DNA from: Candidatus Kurthia intestinigallinarum
GTDB lineage: Bacteria; Bacillota; Bacilli; Bacillales_A; Planococcaceae
Assembly: GCF_003991225.1 (NCBI RefSeq)
Contig: NZ_JTFC01000007.1
Span: 1-64,000 of the forward strand
Reading direction: 5' to 3'
DNA length: 64,000 bases
Below, one piece after another: positions 30,464 through 40,503 of the stretch. The translations under genes were made by a program, and so were the position numbers. The notes under the pieces are model-generated. The model worked only from the letters and a program-made list of their open reading frames with translations. It searched no databases and had not been told where the DNA came from. Each line of letters starts with the position of its first letter. Position 1 is the first letter of the stretch.

Positions 30464-30469
30464 TTATTT

Positions 30470-31595
<1,126 letters not shown>

Positions 31596-31615
31596 CTTAC
31601 GGGAGTGTTCAACGA

Positions 31616-33373
31616 ATGAGAAAAACAAAAATTGTATGTACAATCGGTCCAGCAAGTGAATCACATGAAACGTTAGTAAGCTTAATTGAATCAGGTATGA
31701 ATGTTGCACGTTTAAACTTTTCACATGGTTCTCATGAGGAGCATGCGGCACGTATTCAAGCCATTCGTCAAGCCGCAAAAGAAACAGGCAAAATTGTCGG
31801 TATTTTATTAGATACGAAGGGTCCAGAAATTCGTACAAATAATATGGAAAATGACGCGATTGAACTTGTAACAGGTCAAACAATTGATATTTCAATGACA
31901 GAAGTGCTTGGCACAACAGAAGTATTTTCAATCACATATGAAAAATTAATTGAGGATGTTCACGAAGGTTCTGTCATTCTATTAGACGATGGTTTAATCG
32001 AATTACACGTAACAGGAACTGACAAAGAAAAAGGCTTAATTCACACAACAGTTGAAAATGCTGGAACATTAAAAAATAAAAAAGGTGTAAACGTACCAGG
32101 TGTATCTGTTCAACTTCCAGGGATTACAGAAAAAGATGCGGCAGATATCGAATTTGGTATTGAACAAGGCGTTGATTTTATCGCAGCTTCATTCGTTCGT
32201 CGTCCATCAGATGTATTAGAAATTCGCGAATTATTAGAACGTCATGATGCACATATTCGTATCATTCCAAAAATCGAAAATCAAGAGGGTGTCGATAATA
32301 TTGATGGCATCTTAAAAGTTTCAGATGGTTTAATGGTAGCACGTGGCGACTTAGGTGTAGAAATTCCTGCAGAAGAAGTACCAGTCGTGCAAAAAAGCTT
32401 GATTCAAAAATGTAATAAACTAGGGAAACCAGTCATTACAGCAACACAAATGTTAGATTCAATGCAACGCAATCCTCGTCCAACACGTGCAGAAGCAAGT
32501 GATGTGGCAAATGCAATTTTAGATGGGACAGATGCAATTATGCTATCTGGTGAAACAGCTGCTGGTTTATACCCTGTAGAGTCTGTTCAAACAATGCATA
32601 AAATTGCATCACGTATTGAAGATACATTAAATCACAAAGAAATCGTACGTGCGCGTAGCAAACAAAATGGTGCAACAATGACAGAAGCAATTGCACAATC
32701 AGTTGCGTATACATCATTAAACTTACAAGTGTCAGCTATTTTAGCGCCGACAGAAAGTGGTGCAACAGCACGTGCTATCGCGAAATATCGTCCTGGTGTG
32801 CCAGTTGTTGCGGTAACTTCATCTGATGTGACGAGCCGTCAATTGACACTTGTTTGGGGTGTACAACCATTAACAGCGCCAAAAGTTACGTCTACCGATG
32901 AAGTCTTAGAATTAGCTGTACAGAAAGCACTTGAAAGTGATGTTGTAAAATATGGTGATTTAGTTGTTATTACAGCAGGTGTACCAGTTGGTGAAGCGGG
33001 TACGACGAACTTAATGAAAGTGCATATGATTGGCGATAAACTCACAAAAGGTCAAGGGATTGGTCGTGCTGCAACAAACGGTAAAGCACTTGTAGTGAAA
33101 AACGCAGCAGAAGCTTTAACCGAAGATGCGACTGGTCGAATTATTGTAACGATTGGTTCAGATCGAGAAATGATGCCAGCAGTTGAAAAATGTGCCGGAT
33201 TAATTACAGAAGAGGGCGGTTTAACATCTCATGCAGCAGTTGTTGGTTTATCATTAGGTATACCAGTAATTGTGGGTGTAAAGAACGCAACAACTGTTAT
33301 TGAACAGGGCCAAGAAATTTCTATGGATGCAACTTCAGGTGTTATTTACAAAGGGTATTCAAGTATTCTATAA
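31616..33373 (+). CDS. pyk: Pyruvate kinase with C-terminal PEP-mobile domain
   Basis: A 585-aa enzyme that transfers phosphate from PEP to ADP. The barrel starts [16 protein letters not shown]. The substrate and metal region is [18 protein letters not shown] and [12 protein letters not shown], with the signature near [13 protein letters not shown]. Residues about 475-585 form the extra C-terminal domain typical of Bacillus/Geobacillus enzymes, related to the PEP-synthase mobile domain, with [19 protein letters not shown]. There the swivelling His is kept in TSHAA. A terminator follows. Confidence 0.98.
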   Translation: MRKTKIVCTIGPASESHETLVSLIESGMNVARLNFSHGSHEEHAARIQAIRQAAKETGKIVGILLDTKGPEIRTNNMENDAIELVTGQTIDISMTEVLGTTEVFSITYEKLIEDVHEGSVILLDDGLIELHVTGTDKEKGLIHTTVENAGTLKNKKGVNVPGVSVQLPGITEKDAADIEFGIEQGVDFIAASFVRRPSDVLEIRELLERHDAHIRIIPKIENQEGVDNIDGILKVSDGLMVARGDLGVEIPAEEVPVVQKSLIQKCNKLGKPVITATQMLDSMQRNPRPTRAEASDVANAILDGTDAIMLSGETAAGLYPVESVQTMHKIASRIEDTLNHKEIVRARSKQNGATMTEAIAQSVAYTSLNLQVSAILAPTESGATARAIAKYRPGVPVVAVTSSDVTSRQLTLVWGVQPLTAPKVTSTDEVLELAVQKALESDVVKYGDLVVITAGVPVGEAGTTNLMKVHMIGDKLTKGQGIGRAATNGKALVVKNAAEALTEDATGRIIVTIGSDREMMPAVEKCAGLITEEGGLTSHAAVVGLSLGIPVIVGVKNATTVIEQGQEISMDATSGVIYKGYSSIL

Positions 33374-33391
33374 CAACCAAAATATTATAAT

Positions 33392-33429
33392 AAAAAAGCG
33401 AATGGTCAAAAAAGATCATTCGCTTTTTT
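33392..33429 (+). terminator. pyk terminator
   Basis: The near-perfect stem AAAAAAGCGAATGGTC / GATCATTCGCTTTTTT has a 6-nt loop. Confidence 0.9.
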
Positions 33430-33615
33430 GCTGGATTTTAAACGTAGAACGACTAGGAAAAAAGTGGACAATCGAGCAACAATAATGTTTATAACAGCAT
33501 ATAAAAACATTTATAGATGACGTAATAAGCAAGGTATATAGTGTGTGAAAAGTTACTTTTTATATAAAAAATTACATTAAAACCCATTTGAGTTTTATAT
33601 AACCATCTTGAAATT

Positions 33616-33641
33616 TACGATTTTTTCTAGAAAAAATCGTA
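33616..33641. promoter_or_regulatory. 26-bp perfect palindrome upstream of the citZ promoter
   Basis: The arm TACGATTTTTTCT is repeated as its exact complement with no spacer (33616-33641). It lies 45 bp upstream of the citZ -35. It could be an operator or a cruciform/terminator-like element. Confidence 0.6.
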
Positions 33642-33685
33642 TTTCTCTACTAAAAACGCCAAATTTATTAAATGATTAGTTTTAA

Positions 33686-33735
33686 TTCACAAAGCCGTCA
33701 AAATTGATTATAATAATTCATGTAAGCGATTTACT
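33686..33735 (+). promoter_or_regulatory. citZ promoter with cre-like site
   Basis: TTCACA (33686-33691), a 17-bp spacer and a perfect TATAAT (33709-33714) are followed at 33721-33734 by TGTAAGCGATTTAC. This resembles a catabolite-responsive element (TGNAARCG half intact, 3' half imperfect). CcpA repression of citZ is known in B. subtilis; CcpA binding here is inferred. Confidence 0.6.
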
Positions 33736-33818
33736 TATAGAATCATATAATTTTTTTGGGGTAATAAGTGGGAACATTTATTACAAATACTTATGATATG
33801 AATAGGAGCGATATTACT

Positions 33819-34934
33819 ATGGCATCAACAAAAGGTTTAGAAGGTATCGTAGCAGCAGAAACAAAAGTAAGTTCAATCATTGATGATAAATTAACATACG
33901 TTGGTTACAGCATCGACGATTTAGCTGAAAATGCATCATTTGAAGAAGTGGTATTCTTACTTTGGAACACTCGTCTTCCAAATGCTCAAGAATTAGCAGA
34001 ATTAAAACAACAATTAGCAGACAACATGGAAATCCCAACTGCAATCGTTGATTTATTCAAATCTATGCCACTTGATCAAGTGCATCCAATGGCTGCTCTA
34101 CGTACAGCGATTTCAATGTTAGGAACATTCGATAAAGAAGCAGACGTTATGGAAACAGAAGCAAACTACCGTAAAGCAATTCGTTTACAAGCGAAAATTG
34201 GTACAGTAGTTACTACTTTTGCACGTGTGCGTAACGGTCAAGAACCAATTGCACCTAAAAAAGACCTTAGCTATGCAGCTAACTTCTTATACATGCTAAA
34301 AGGTACTGAACCTGAAGCTATCGAAATCGAAGCATTCAACAAAGCGTTAGTTCTTCACGCTGACCACGAATTAAATGCATCAACTTTCACTGCACGCGTA
34401 TGTGTAGCTACTTTATCTGATATTTACTCAGGTATCACTGCTGCAATCGGCGCATTAAAAGGTCCATTACACGGTGGCGCTAACGAGCAAGTTATGAAAA
34501 TGTTATCTGAAATTGGTTCAGTAGACAATGTTGAATCTTACATTCAAGATAAATTAGATAACAAAGTTAAAATCATGGGATTCGGTCACCGCGTATACCG
34601 TTCTGGTGATCCTCGTGCACCACACTTACGTAAAATGTCTGAAAAACTTACTAAATTAACTGGTAAACCAGAACTTTACGATATGTCAGTGAAAATCCAT
34701 GACATGATCTGGGAACAAAAACACTTACCTGCAAACGTTGACTTCTTCTCAGCATCAGTTTACGATTCATTGGAAATCGAACATGATTTATTCACACCAG
34801 TATTCGCTGTATCACGTACAGCTGGTTGGTCTGCACATATTTTAGAACAATATGCAAACAACCGTTTAATCCGTCCACGTGCTGAGTACGTAGGACCTGG
34901 TTTACAAAAGTACGTTCCAGTTGAAGAACGCTAA
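33819..34934 (+). CDS. citZ: Citrate synthase
   Basis: A 371-aa TCA-cycle enzyme that condenses oxaloacetate and acetyl-CoA. Catalytic residues lie in LHADHELNASTFTAR (His), in GFGHRVYRSGDPRAPHLR (His) and in NVDFFSASVYDSL (Asp). The start at 33819 (MASTKGLEGIVA) matches family starts and follows ATAGGAGCG; a 17-codon upstream extension is unlikely. The gene is rich in the codons of highly expressed genes. citZ-icd-mdh order is as in B. subtilis, but icd has a separate 132-bp upstream region here. Confidence 0.97.
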   Translation: MASTKGLEGIVAAETKVSSIIDDKLTYVGYSIDDLAENASFEEVVFLLWNTRLPNAQELAELKQQLADNMEIPTAIVDLFKSMPLDQVHPMAALRTAISMLGTFDKEADVMETEANYRKAIRLQAKIGTVVTTFARVRNGQEPIAPKKDLSYAANFLYMLKGTEPEAIEIEAFNKALVLHADHELNASTFTARVCVATLSDIYSGITAAIGALKGPLHGGANEQVMKMLSEIGSVDNVESYIQDKLDNKVKIMGFGHRVYRSGDPRAPHLRKMSEKLTKLTGKPELYDMSVKIHDMIWEQKHLPANVDFFSASVYDSLEIEHDLFTPVFAVSRTAGWSAHILEQYANNRLIRPRAEYVGPGLQKYVPVEER

Positions 34935-34974
34935 TAACTTAGCGAATTTTCGCTCAAATGCGAAATGCTTCAAA

Positions 34975-35040
34975 TAGAACTGTATGATATAATGTAATAG
35001 TCAGTGGGCTTGTTCCTTATTGGACCAAGCCCATGATTAT
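34975..35040 (+). promoter_or_regulatory. icd upstream region: TATAAT box and leader hairpin
   Basis: A TATAAT lies at about 34988-34993 with only a weak -35. A perfect 8-bp stem TGGGCTTG / CAAGCCCA (35005-35033) comes in the leader before AGGAGG. The stem has no T run, so an mRNA 5' stabiliser or protein site is likelier than a terminator. Confidence 0.5.
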
Positions 35041-35066
35041 GATTAACTTTAGGAGGCGCAATTTAC

Positions 35067-36329
35067 ATGGCAAAAATTACTATGGAAAACAACGGTGTGT
35101 TAAACGTACCGAACAACCCAACAATCCCATTCATCATCGGTGACGGTATCGGTCCTGATATCTGGCACGCAGCTTCACGCGTTATTGACGCAGCTGTTAA
35201 AAATGTTTACAATGGCGAAAAATCAATCGAATGGTTAGAAGTTTTAGCTGGTGAAAAAGCATTCAACGCTACAGGCGAATGGTTACCACAAGAAACTTTA
35301 GACAAAATCAACGAATACTTAATCGCTATCAAAGGACCTCTTACAACTCCAATCGGTGGCGGTATCCGTTCACTAAACGTAGCATTACGTCAAACTCTTG
35401 ACTTATATGTATGCTTACGTCCAGTACGTCACTTCGAAGGTGTTCCTTCTCCAGTTAAAAAACCAGAAGACGTTGACATGGTAATCTTCCGTGAAAACAC
35501 TGAAGATATCTACGCTGGTATCGAATACAAAGCTGGTTCAGACGAACAAAAGAAGTTATTAAACTTCTTACAAACTGAACTAGGTGTTAACAAAATTCGC
35601 TTCCCAGAAACTTCAGGTTTAGGTATTAAACCAGTTTCTAAAGAAGGTACAGAACGTCTAGTACGCGCTGCTATCAATTATGCAATCGATAACAACAAAC
35701 CAACTGTTACTTTAGTACACAAAGGTAACATCATGAAATTCACTGAAGGTGGATTCAAACAATGGGGTTACGATTTAGCTGCAAACGAATTCGGCGATAA
35801 AGTATTCACTTGGGCTCAATATGATGCAATCGTTGAAGCTGAAGGTACTGAAGCTGCAAACGCTGCACAAGCTAAAGCTGAAGCTGAAGGCAAAATCATC
35901 GTAAAAGATTCTATCGCTGATATCTTCTTACAACAAATCTTAACTCGCCCTAAAGAGTTCGACGTAGTAGCTACAATGAACTTAAACGGCGACTACATCT
36001 CTGATGCATTAGCTGCACAAGTTGGTGGTATTGGTATCGCTCCAGGCGCTAACATTAACTACGTAACTGGTCACGCTATCTTTGAAGCTACTCACGGTAC
36101 TGCTCCAAAATATGCTGGTCAAGACAAAGTTAACCCATCATCAGTATTACTTTCAGGCGTATTAATGCTTGAACACTTAGGCTGGCAAGAAGCTGCTGAC
36201 GCTATTACAGCATCAGTAGAAAAAACAATCGCTTCTAAAGTTGTAACTTACGACTTCGCACGTCTAATGGATGGCGCTACTGAAGTGAAATGCTCAGAAT
36301 TCGCTGACGAATTAATCAAAAACCTTTAA
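35067..36329 (+). CDS. icd: Isocitrate dehydrogenase (NADP)
   Basis: A 420-aa enzyme that oxidatively decarboxylates isocitrate to 2-oxoglutarate. The start [18 protein letters not shown] leads into [12 protein letters not shown]. The substrate loop is [15 protein letters not shown], with the phosphorylatable serine position of E. coli IDH conserved in sequence. [13 protein letters not shown] and [14 protein letters not shown] mark the metal and cofactor sites. AGGAGGCG precedes ATG. High-expression codon use and a terminator at 36343 are seen. Confidence 0.97.
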   Translation: MAKITMENNGVLNVPNNPTIPFIIGDGIGPDIWHAASRVIDAAVKNVYNGEKSIEWLEVLAGEKAFNATGEWLPQETLDKINEYLIAIKGPLTTPIGGGIRSLNVALRQTLDLYVCLRPVRHFEGVPSPVKKPEDVDMVIFRENTEDIYAGIEYKAGSDEQKKLLNFLQTELGVNKIRFPETSGLGIKPVSKEGTERLVRAAINYAIDNNKPTVTLVHKGNIMKFTEGGFKQWGYDLAANEFGDKVFTWAQYDAIVEAEGTEAANAAQAKAEAEGKIIVKDSIADIFLQQILTRPKEFDVVATMNLNGDYISDALAAQVGGIGIAPGANINYVTGHAIFEATHGTAPKYAGQDKVNPSSVLLSGVLMLEHLGWQEAADAITASVEKTIASKVVTYDFARLMDGATEVKCSEFADELIKNL

Positions 36330-36342
36330 TCCTTAAGGGTTA

Positions 36343-36375
36343 TAAGAGGTGAAGCTTGCTTCATCTCTTTTTTTA
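36343..36375 (+). terminator. icd terminator
   Basis: The stem AAGAGGTGAAGC / GCTTCATCTCTT with a 2-nt loop region is followed by T. Confidence 0.85.
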
Positions 36376-36416
36376 TACTCAATTACCATTTTATTGTAGA
36401 ATAGGAGGATTTTAAT

Positions 36417-37355
36417 ATGTCTCATAAACGTAAAAAGATTTCTATTATCGGTAGCGGGTTTACCGGATCTACAGCTGCTTTTTTAGTAGCGCAAAAAGAA
36501 CTTGGTGATGTGGTGCTAGTCGATATTCCACAAGCAGAAAATCCAACAAAAGGAAAAGCGCTTGATATGGCAGAGGCTGCACCAATTTTAAGTTTTGATT
36601 CACAAGTAACAGGAACAGCTAATTATGAAGATACAGCAGATTCAGATGTTGTCATCATTACAGCAGGGATTGCTCGTAAGCCCGGAATGAGTCGTGATGA
36701 CCTTGTGAAAACAAATCAACGTGTCATGGAATCGGTAGCAAAAGAAGTGGCTAATTATTCGCCAAATGCCATTTTATTAGTATTAACGAATCCAGTGGAT
36801 GCGATGACCTATACGGTTTATAAGGCATCTGGTTTTCCTAAAAACCGAGTGATTGGACAATCGGGTATTTTAGATACGGCTCGTTTTCGTACCTTTGTAG
36901 CAGAGGAGCTAAATATATCGGTGAAAGATATTTCAGGCTTTGTTTTAGGTGGGCACGGAGATACGATGGTACCGCTTGTTCGTTATTCTTATGCCGGTGG
37001 TGTACCACTGGAATTATTAATCGATAAAGAGCGACTAGACGCTATCGTGCGACGTACACGTGTCGGTGGTGGTGAAATTGTTAACCTCTTAGGTAATGGT
37101 TCTGCTTACTATGCACCTGCTGCCGCGATGGTAGAAATGGCAGAAGCCATTTTGAAGGACCAACGCCGCATTTTACCGACAATTGCTTATTTAGAAGGTG
37201 AATATGGACAATCAGGTATTTATTTAGGTGTACCGACAATTTTAGGTGCAGAAGGCATCGAAGAAATCATTGAACTACCACTGACAGATGAAGAGCAGCA
37301 GGCATTGAATTATTCAGCAGATGCAGTAAAAGATGTTATGCAGGCATTAGATTAA
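36417..37355 (+). CDS. mdh: Malate dehydrogenase
   Basis: A 312-aa LDH-like NAD-dependent malate dehydrogenase (oxaloacetate/malate). The NAD motif is [19 protein letters not shown]. The substrate-binding arginine loop is [16 protein letters not shown], and the catalytic pair lies in the [14 protein letters not shown] to [13 protein letters not shown] region (His of GGHGD). The length fits the MDH3 group found in Bacillus. TAGGAGG precedes ATG. It completes the citZ-icd-mdh block, with a terminator before and after it. Confidence 0.97.
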   Translation: MSHKRKKISIIGSGFTGSTAAFLVAQKELGDVVLVDIPQAENPTKGKALDMAEAAPILSFDSQVTGTANYEDTADSDVVIITAGIARKPGMSRDDLVKTNQRVMESVAKEVANYSPNAILLVLTNPVDAMTYTVYKASGFPKNRVIGQSGILDTARFRTFVAEELNISVKDISGFVLGGHGDTMVPLVRYSYAGGVPLELLIDKERLDAIVRRTRVGGGEIVNLLGNGSAYYAPAAAMVEMAEAILKDQRRILPTIAYLEGEYGQSGIYLGVPTILGAEGIEEIIELPLTDEEQQALNYSADAVKDVMQALD

Positions 37356-37360
37356 GTAGC

Positions 37361-37394
37361 AAAAAAGGTTGGGCCGCCTGCTCGACCTTTTTTG
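37361..37394 (+). terminator. mdh terminator
   Basis: The stem AAAAAAGGT / ACCTTTTTT has a GC-rich loop that may extend the pairing. Confidence 0.75.
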
Positions 37395-37497
37395 TTGGCC
37401 TAAATGTTAGAAAGTAAGTAATGCAACACTTGTGCTCGATTTTTCATCCTATAACTGATACTATAAAAACAGAGTAGGAGAGAGGAGGCTGGATACT

Positions 37498-37938
37498 ATG
37501 TTATTAGGTAAAAATAACCGCATTGGTAAAACATTTGAGCAAGTAGAGGTTGGCGATTCTATTCAAATTACAGAAAAAATTGAAGACCAGCAATTACTGC
37601 TCTATTTAGGGTTAACAAATGATAGCAATCCGTTATTTATTCAACATGATTACGCAAGTCGAACGGAATTTGGACGTCCAATTGTACCGACTGTCCTATT
37701 AAATGGCATTATTACGTCAACAATATCAAAATATTTGCCAGGTCCAGGCTCGCGAATTATGGAGCTTGCACTACAGTTTCCCGGTATCCTCTATCATTAC
37801 GAAACGATTCATATCGTCTTAAACGTCATCGATAAGCGGGAATCGATTCAAGGAATTATGATTCATGTTGAAGGACGTAACCTATCGACAGATGAATTAA
37901 TTGTGACTGGAACGGTAATCGCAATACCACCTAAATGA
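37498..37938 (+). CDS. MaoC-like hotdog-fold protein
   Basis: A 146-aa MaoC/R-hydratase-type domain: NRIGKTFEQVEVGDSIQITEKI at the start and the hydratase-like DSNPLFIQHDYASRTEFGRPIVP, in which the usual D...N.H is partly kept (D49, N51, H57). Such proteins hydrate enoyl-thioesters, but activity here is uncertain. A gene of this type sits between mdh and phoP in many Bacillales. GAGAGGAGG lies before ATG. phoP follows after 49 bp. Confidence 0.8.
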   Translation: MLLGKNNRIGKTFEQVEVGDSIQITEKIEDQQLLLYLGLTNDSNPLFIQHDYASRTEFGRPIVPTVLLNGIITSTISKYLPGPGSRIMELALQFPGILYHYETIHIVLNVIDKRESIQGIMIHVEGRNLSTDELIVTGTVIAIPPK

Positions 37939-37987
37939 GTGAATTTGAGATGGGGGTTTCAAACGAACATTTTGGAGGCAAACAAAC

Positions 37988-38695
37988 ATGACAAATAAAA
38001 TTTTAGTAGTAGAAGACGAATTAGCAATTTCAACATTATTACAATACAACTTGAAACAAGCAGGTTATGAAGTCATTCAAGCTTTTGATGGACAAGAGGG
38101 CCTTAATAGAGCAGTGGCAGAATTACCTGATTTAATTTTGCTTGATTTAATGCTTCCTAAAAAAGATGGTATGGAAGTATGCAAAGAATTACGCATTCAA
38201 AAAATTGGTACACCTATTATTATGCTAACAGCAAAAGACGATGAGTTTGATAAAGTGTTAGGACTCGAATTAGGCGCGGATGATTATATGACAAAGCCAT
38301 TTAGTCCACGAGAAGTAGTAGCGCGTGTAAAAGCGGTGCTACGTCGCTCAAAAGTGCAGGAACAAACGACAGAAGTTGAACGTGAAAAGACGTATCATAT
38401 TGGTGCGTTAAGTGTTTATCCAGACCGCTTTGAAGTAACATTAGATGGTAAGGAATTAGAGTTTACGCCAAAAGAATTCGAGTTACTTGTTTATTTGTTA
38501 GATAATAAAAATCGTGTATTGACGCGAGACCAATTACTAAGTGCAGTATGGCACTATGATTTTGCGGGCGATACACGTATTGTAGATGTACATATTAGCC
38601 ATTTGCGTGATCAAATTGAAGAAAACAGCCGTAAGCCTAAATTTATTAAAACGATTCGTGGGTTGGGCTATAAATTTGAGGAGCCCAAAGGATAA
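37988..38695 (+). CDS. phoP: Response regulator PhoP (OmpR family)
   Basis: A 235-aa phosphate-starvation response regulator. The receiver domain (1-120) has D10, the phospho-acceptor D53 in LILLDLMLPKKDG and K103 in YMTKPFSP. The C-terminal OmpR winged helix (about 133-235) contains FTPKEFELLVYLLDNKNRVLT and DTRIVDVHISHLRDQI. Position between mdh and polA and the coupled kinase identify it as PhoP. Its last base overlaps the phoR start (TAATG). AAATTTTGGAGG precedes ATG. Confidence 0.95.
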   Translation: MTNKILVVEDELAISTLLQYNLKQAGYEVIQAFDGQEGLNRAVAELPDLILLDLMLPKKDGMEVCKELRIQKIGTPIIMLTAKDDEFDKVLGLELGADDYMTKPFSPREVVARVKAVLRRSKVQEQTTEVEREKTYHIGALSVYPDRFEVTLDGKELEFTPKEFELLVYLLDNKNRVLTRDQLLSAVWHYDFAGDTRIVDVHISHLRDQIEENSRKPKFIKTIRGLGYKFEEPKG

Positions 38696-40158
38696 TGAAA
38701 TCAATGCGAGTACGCTTATTAACAGCGTTTGGTTTCTTGTACGCAGCTGTGTTAGCAAGCCTAGGTTTTGGTATCGGTCAATTATTACCTGCTTATATTG
38801 ATACGACAATTGAAAAGCGCCTTTCTGCAAGTGATGCGCTATCACAGGCTACTAATCGCCAAGTCCATGATGCATTATCATTTTGGCTTGTGTTAATTGG
38901 TGCGCTCATTGTAGCATTTATTGTACTAATGCTACTTAGCAATCGTATTTTGCATAATGTGACGTCTTCTGTCGACCATGTGACGAATACAGCTTTAGAA
39001 TTAGCAAAAGGAAATTACCGTGCGCGTGCTTATGAATCTGCAGAAGCACCGACTGCTTCATTAAGTAGCTCCATTAATGTGCTAGCCCGAAATTTACAAG
39101 ATATGATGATGACGCGTGAGATTGAACAAGAGCGTTTAAAAACACTGATTGAAAATATGGGCAGTTCGTTGATTATGATTGGACGCGAGGGCGATATTTC
39201 TGTCGTCAATCGTGTGTTTTTAAAGCTATTTGAAAAAGAATATGATGAAGTGACTGAGCATGTATTCCGGGATTTAGGTATGCCACTTGAGCTCGAAGAA
39301 TTTGTTGACCATGTCTTTATGACAGAAGAAGCGTATCGCCAACAAATTCAGATTCCGCTTGATGGTGGAATGCGTCATATGGAAGTGTATGGTGCGCCAG
39401 TAATTGGGGAGCATGGGCACTGGCTAGGTGTGGTCATTGTCATGCATGATATTACAGAGCTTAAAAAGCTAGAACAGGTTCGTAAAGATTTTGTTGCCAA
39501 TGTCTCACATGAATTACGCACACCGATTACGTCGATGAAAGGCTTCTCCGAAACATTGCTTGACGGCGCATATAAGGATGAAGAAACATTACTAACATTC
39601 CTTGAGATTATGAATCAGGAAAGCAATCGTCTTCAAATGCTTGTCAATGATTTACTAGAGCTTTCGAAGCTTGAAAAACATGGCTTTCAGCTAGATTTAT
39701 TGCCGACAAGTTTGAATGATTTAGTGAAGCGAGCAGCAGAGATGTCTGCACAGCATCTTGAAGAAAAGGAAATGATACTACAGGTTGAAGCACCCGATGA
39801 CATTGTTATATTAGGTGATGCGAATCGTTTGATGCAAGTTATTGTGAATTTATTATTTAATGCCATTAACTACTCGCCTGAGCACACGACGATAACGATG
39901 CGACTAAGTGACAATTCGAAATTTGGCATTTTAGAAGTGAAAGATGAAGGGATTGGGATTGCGAAAGAAGAAATTCCGCGCGTCTTTGAACGCTTTTATC
40001 GTGTTGATCGTGCGCGTAGTCGAAATTCAGGTGGTACAGGTCTGGGCCTGGCGATTGTGAAGCATTTAATTGAAATTCATCACGGTAAAATCCAGGTTGA
40101 AAGTGAAGTAGGCCAGGGTACAACGATGCGTGTTATGCTACCGAAAATACCATCTTAA
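38695..40158 (+). CDS. phoR: Sensor histidine kinase PhoR
   Basis: A 487-aa membrane kinase for PhoP. TM1 lies at about 7-29 and TM2 at about 62-82. A HAMP-like segment (about 83-135), a cytoplasmic PAS domain (about 145-255), HisKA with FVANVSHELRTPITS, and HATPase with NLLFNAINYSPEH, DEGIGIAKEEIPRVFERFYRVD and SGGTGLGLAIVKHL follow. The loop outside the membrane is only about 32 residues, so the extracytoplasmic PAS domain of B. subtilis PhoR (about 579 aa by recall) is missing. Its stop codon lies inside the first repeat of the Pho box. Confidence 0.94.
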   Translation: MKSMRVRLLTAFGFLYAAVLASLGFGIGQLLPAYIDTTIEKRLSASDALSQATNRQVHDALSFWLVLIGALIVAFIVLMLLSNRILHNVTSSVDHVTNTALELAKGNYRARAYESAEAPTASLSSSINVLARNLQDMMMTREIEQERLKTLIENMGSSLIMIGREGDISVVNRVFLKLFEKEYDEVTEHVFRDLGMPLELEEFVDHVFMTEEAYRQQIQIPLDGGMRHMEVYGAPVIGEHGHWLGVVIVMHDITELKKLEQVRKDFVANVSHELRTPITSMKGFSETLLDGAYKDEETLLTFLEIMNQESNRLQMLVNDLLELSKLEKHGFQLDLLPTSLNDLVKRAAEMSAQHLEEKEMILQVEAPDDIVILGDANRLMQVIVNLLFNAINYSPEHTTITMRLSDNSKFGILEVKDEGIGIAKEEIPRVFERFYRVDRARSRNSGGTGLGLAIVKHLIEIHHGKIQVESEVGQGTTMRVMLPKIPS

Positions 40159-40193
40159 CAATATCTTTACAATTCGTTTATAAAGTCTTCAAA
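40155..40193 (+). promoter_or_regulatory. Pho box: four PhoP repeats at 11-bp period
   Basis: TTAACA (40155), TTTACA (40166), TTTATA (40177) and TTCAAA (40188) follow each other at exactly 11 bp with 5-bp spacers. This is the arrangement known for PhoP-P sites in Bacillus (TTAACA-N5 repeats). The first repeat overlaps the phoR stop codon. Confidence 0.85.
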
Positions 40194-40205
40194 GAGTATT
40201 GGTAC

Positions 40206-40211
40206 TATAAA
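40206..40211 (+). promoter_or_regulatory. -10 element of the Pho-boxed promoter
   Basis: TATAAA lies 12 bp after the last Pho repeat. No consensus -35 is present, and the repeats occupy its place, as expected of a PhoP-activated promoter. Transcription would start near 40218. Confidence 0.6.
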
Positions 40212-40217
40212 TAGCGA

Positions 40218-40419
40218 AGGCCCCCTTCAAATTCCCTTTTATTCAGACGATCCCCTTGTTGCCAATTGGTAATTTTGCGTCTGGAGCTACTTGTGTGTGG
40301 CGAAAATCGTGACGAAATCGCAGACGGACAGAAACGAGGGTGTTCTGTGACGAGAACGGCTGCTATTTTTTCACCATTTGACCGGTAGAAGTAACCGAGA
40401 CTTCTACCGGTCTTTTTTT
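40218..40419 (+). ncRNA. Candidate PhoP-controlled small RNA (or polA leader)
   Basis: This is a roughly 200-nt interval without a convincing coding frame between the Pho-boxed promoter and a strong terminator (40380-40419). It carries C-rich stretches GGCCCCCTTC (40219-40228) and GATCCCCTTG (40249-40258), which are complementary to Shine-Dalgarno sequences. CGTCTG (40278-40283) can pair with CAGACG at 40244-40249 or with CAGACG at 40321-40326, but not with both. ACAGAA/TTCTGT forms a further stem (40328-40348). It matches no RNA family I recognise. Since polA lies just downstream, it could instead be a terminated leader. Confidence 0.6.
40380..40419 (+). terminator. Strong terminator upstream of polA
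   Basis: The perfect 12-bp stem GACCGGTAGAAG / CTTCTACCGGTC with a 9-nt loop is followed by seven T. Confidence 0.92.
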
Positions 40420-40503
40420 GCGTTAAAAAGAACGTGTGTGCGACGATTTGTTGCTGGCATGGTAAGATAGAAGAGATAAGTTTACTAGGAAGGGAATGTA
40501 ACG

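Noticed and set aside
33768-33818. A 17-codon longer citZ starting at GTG 33768
   Set aside because: The ribosome site is before 33819, and citrate synthase homologues start with the residues encoded there.
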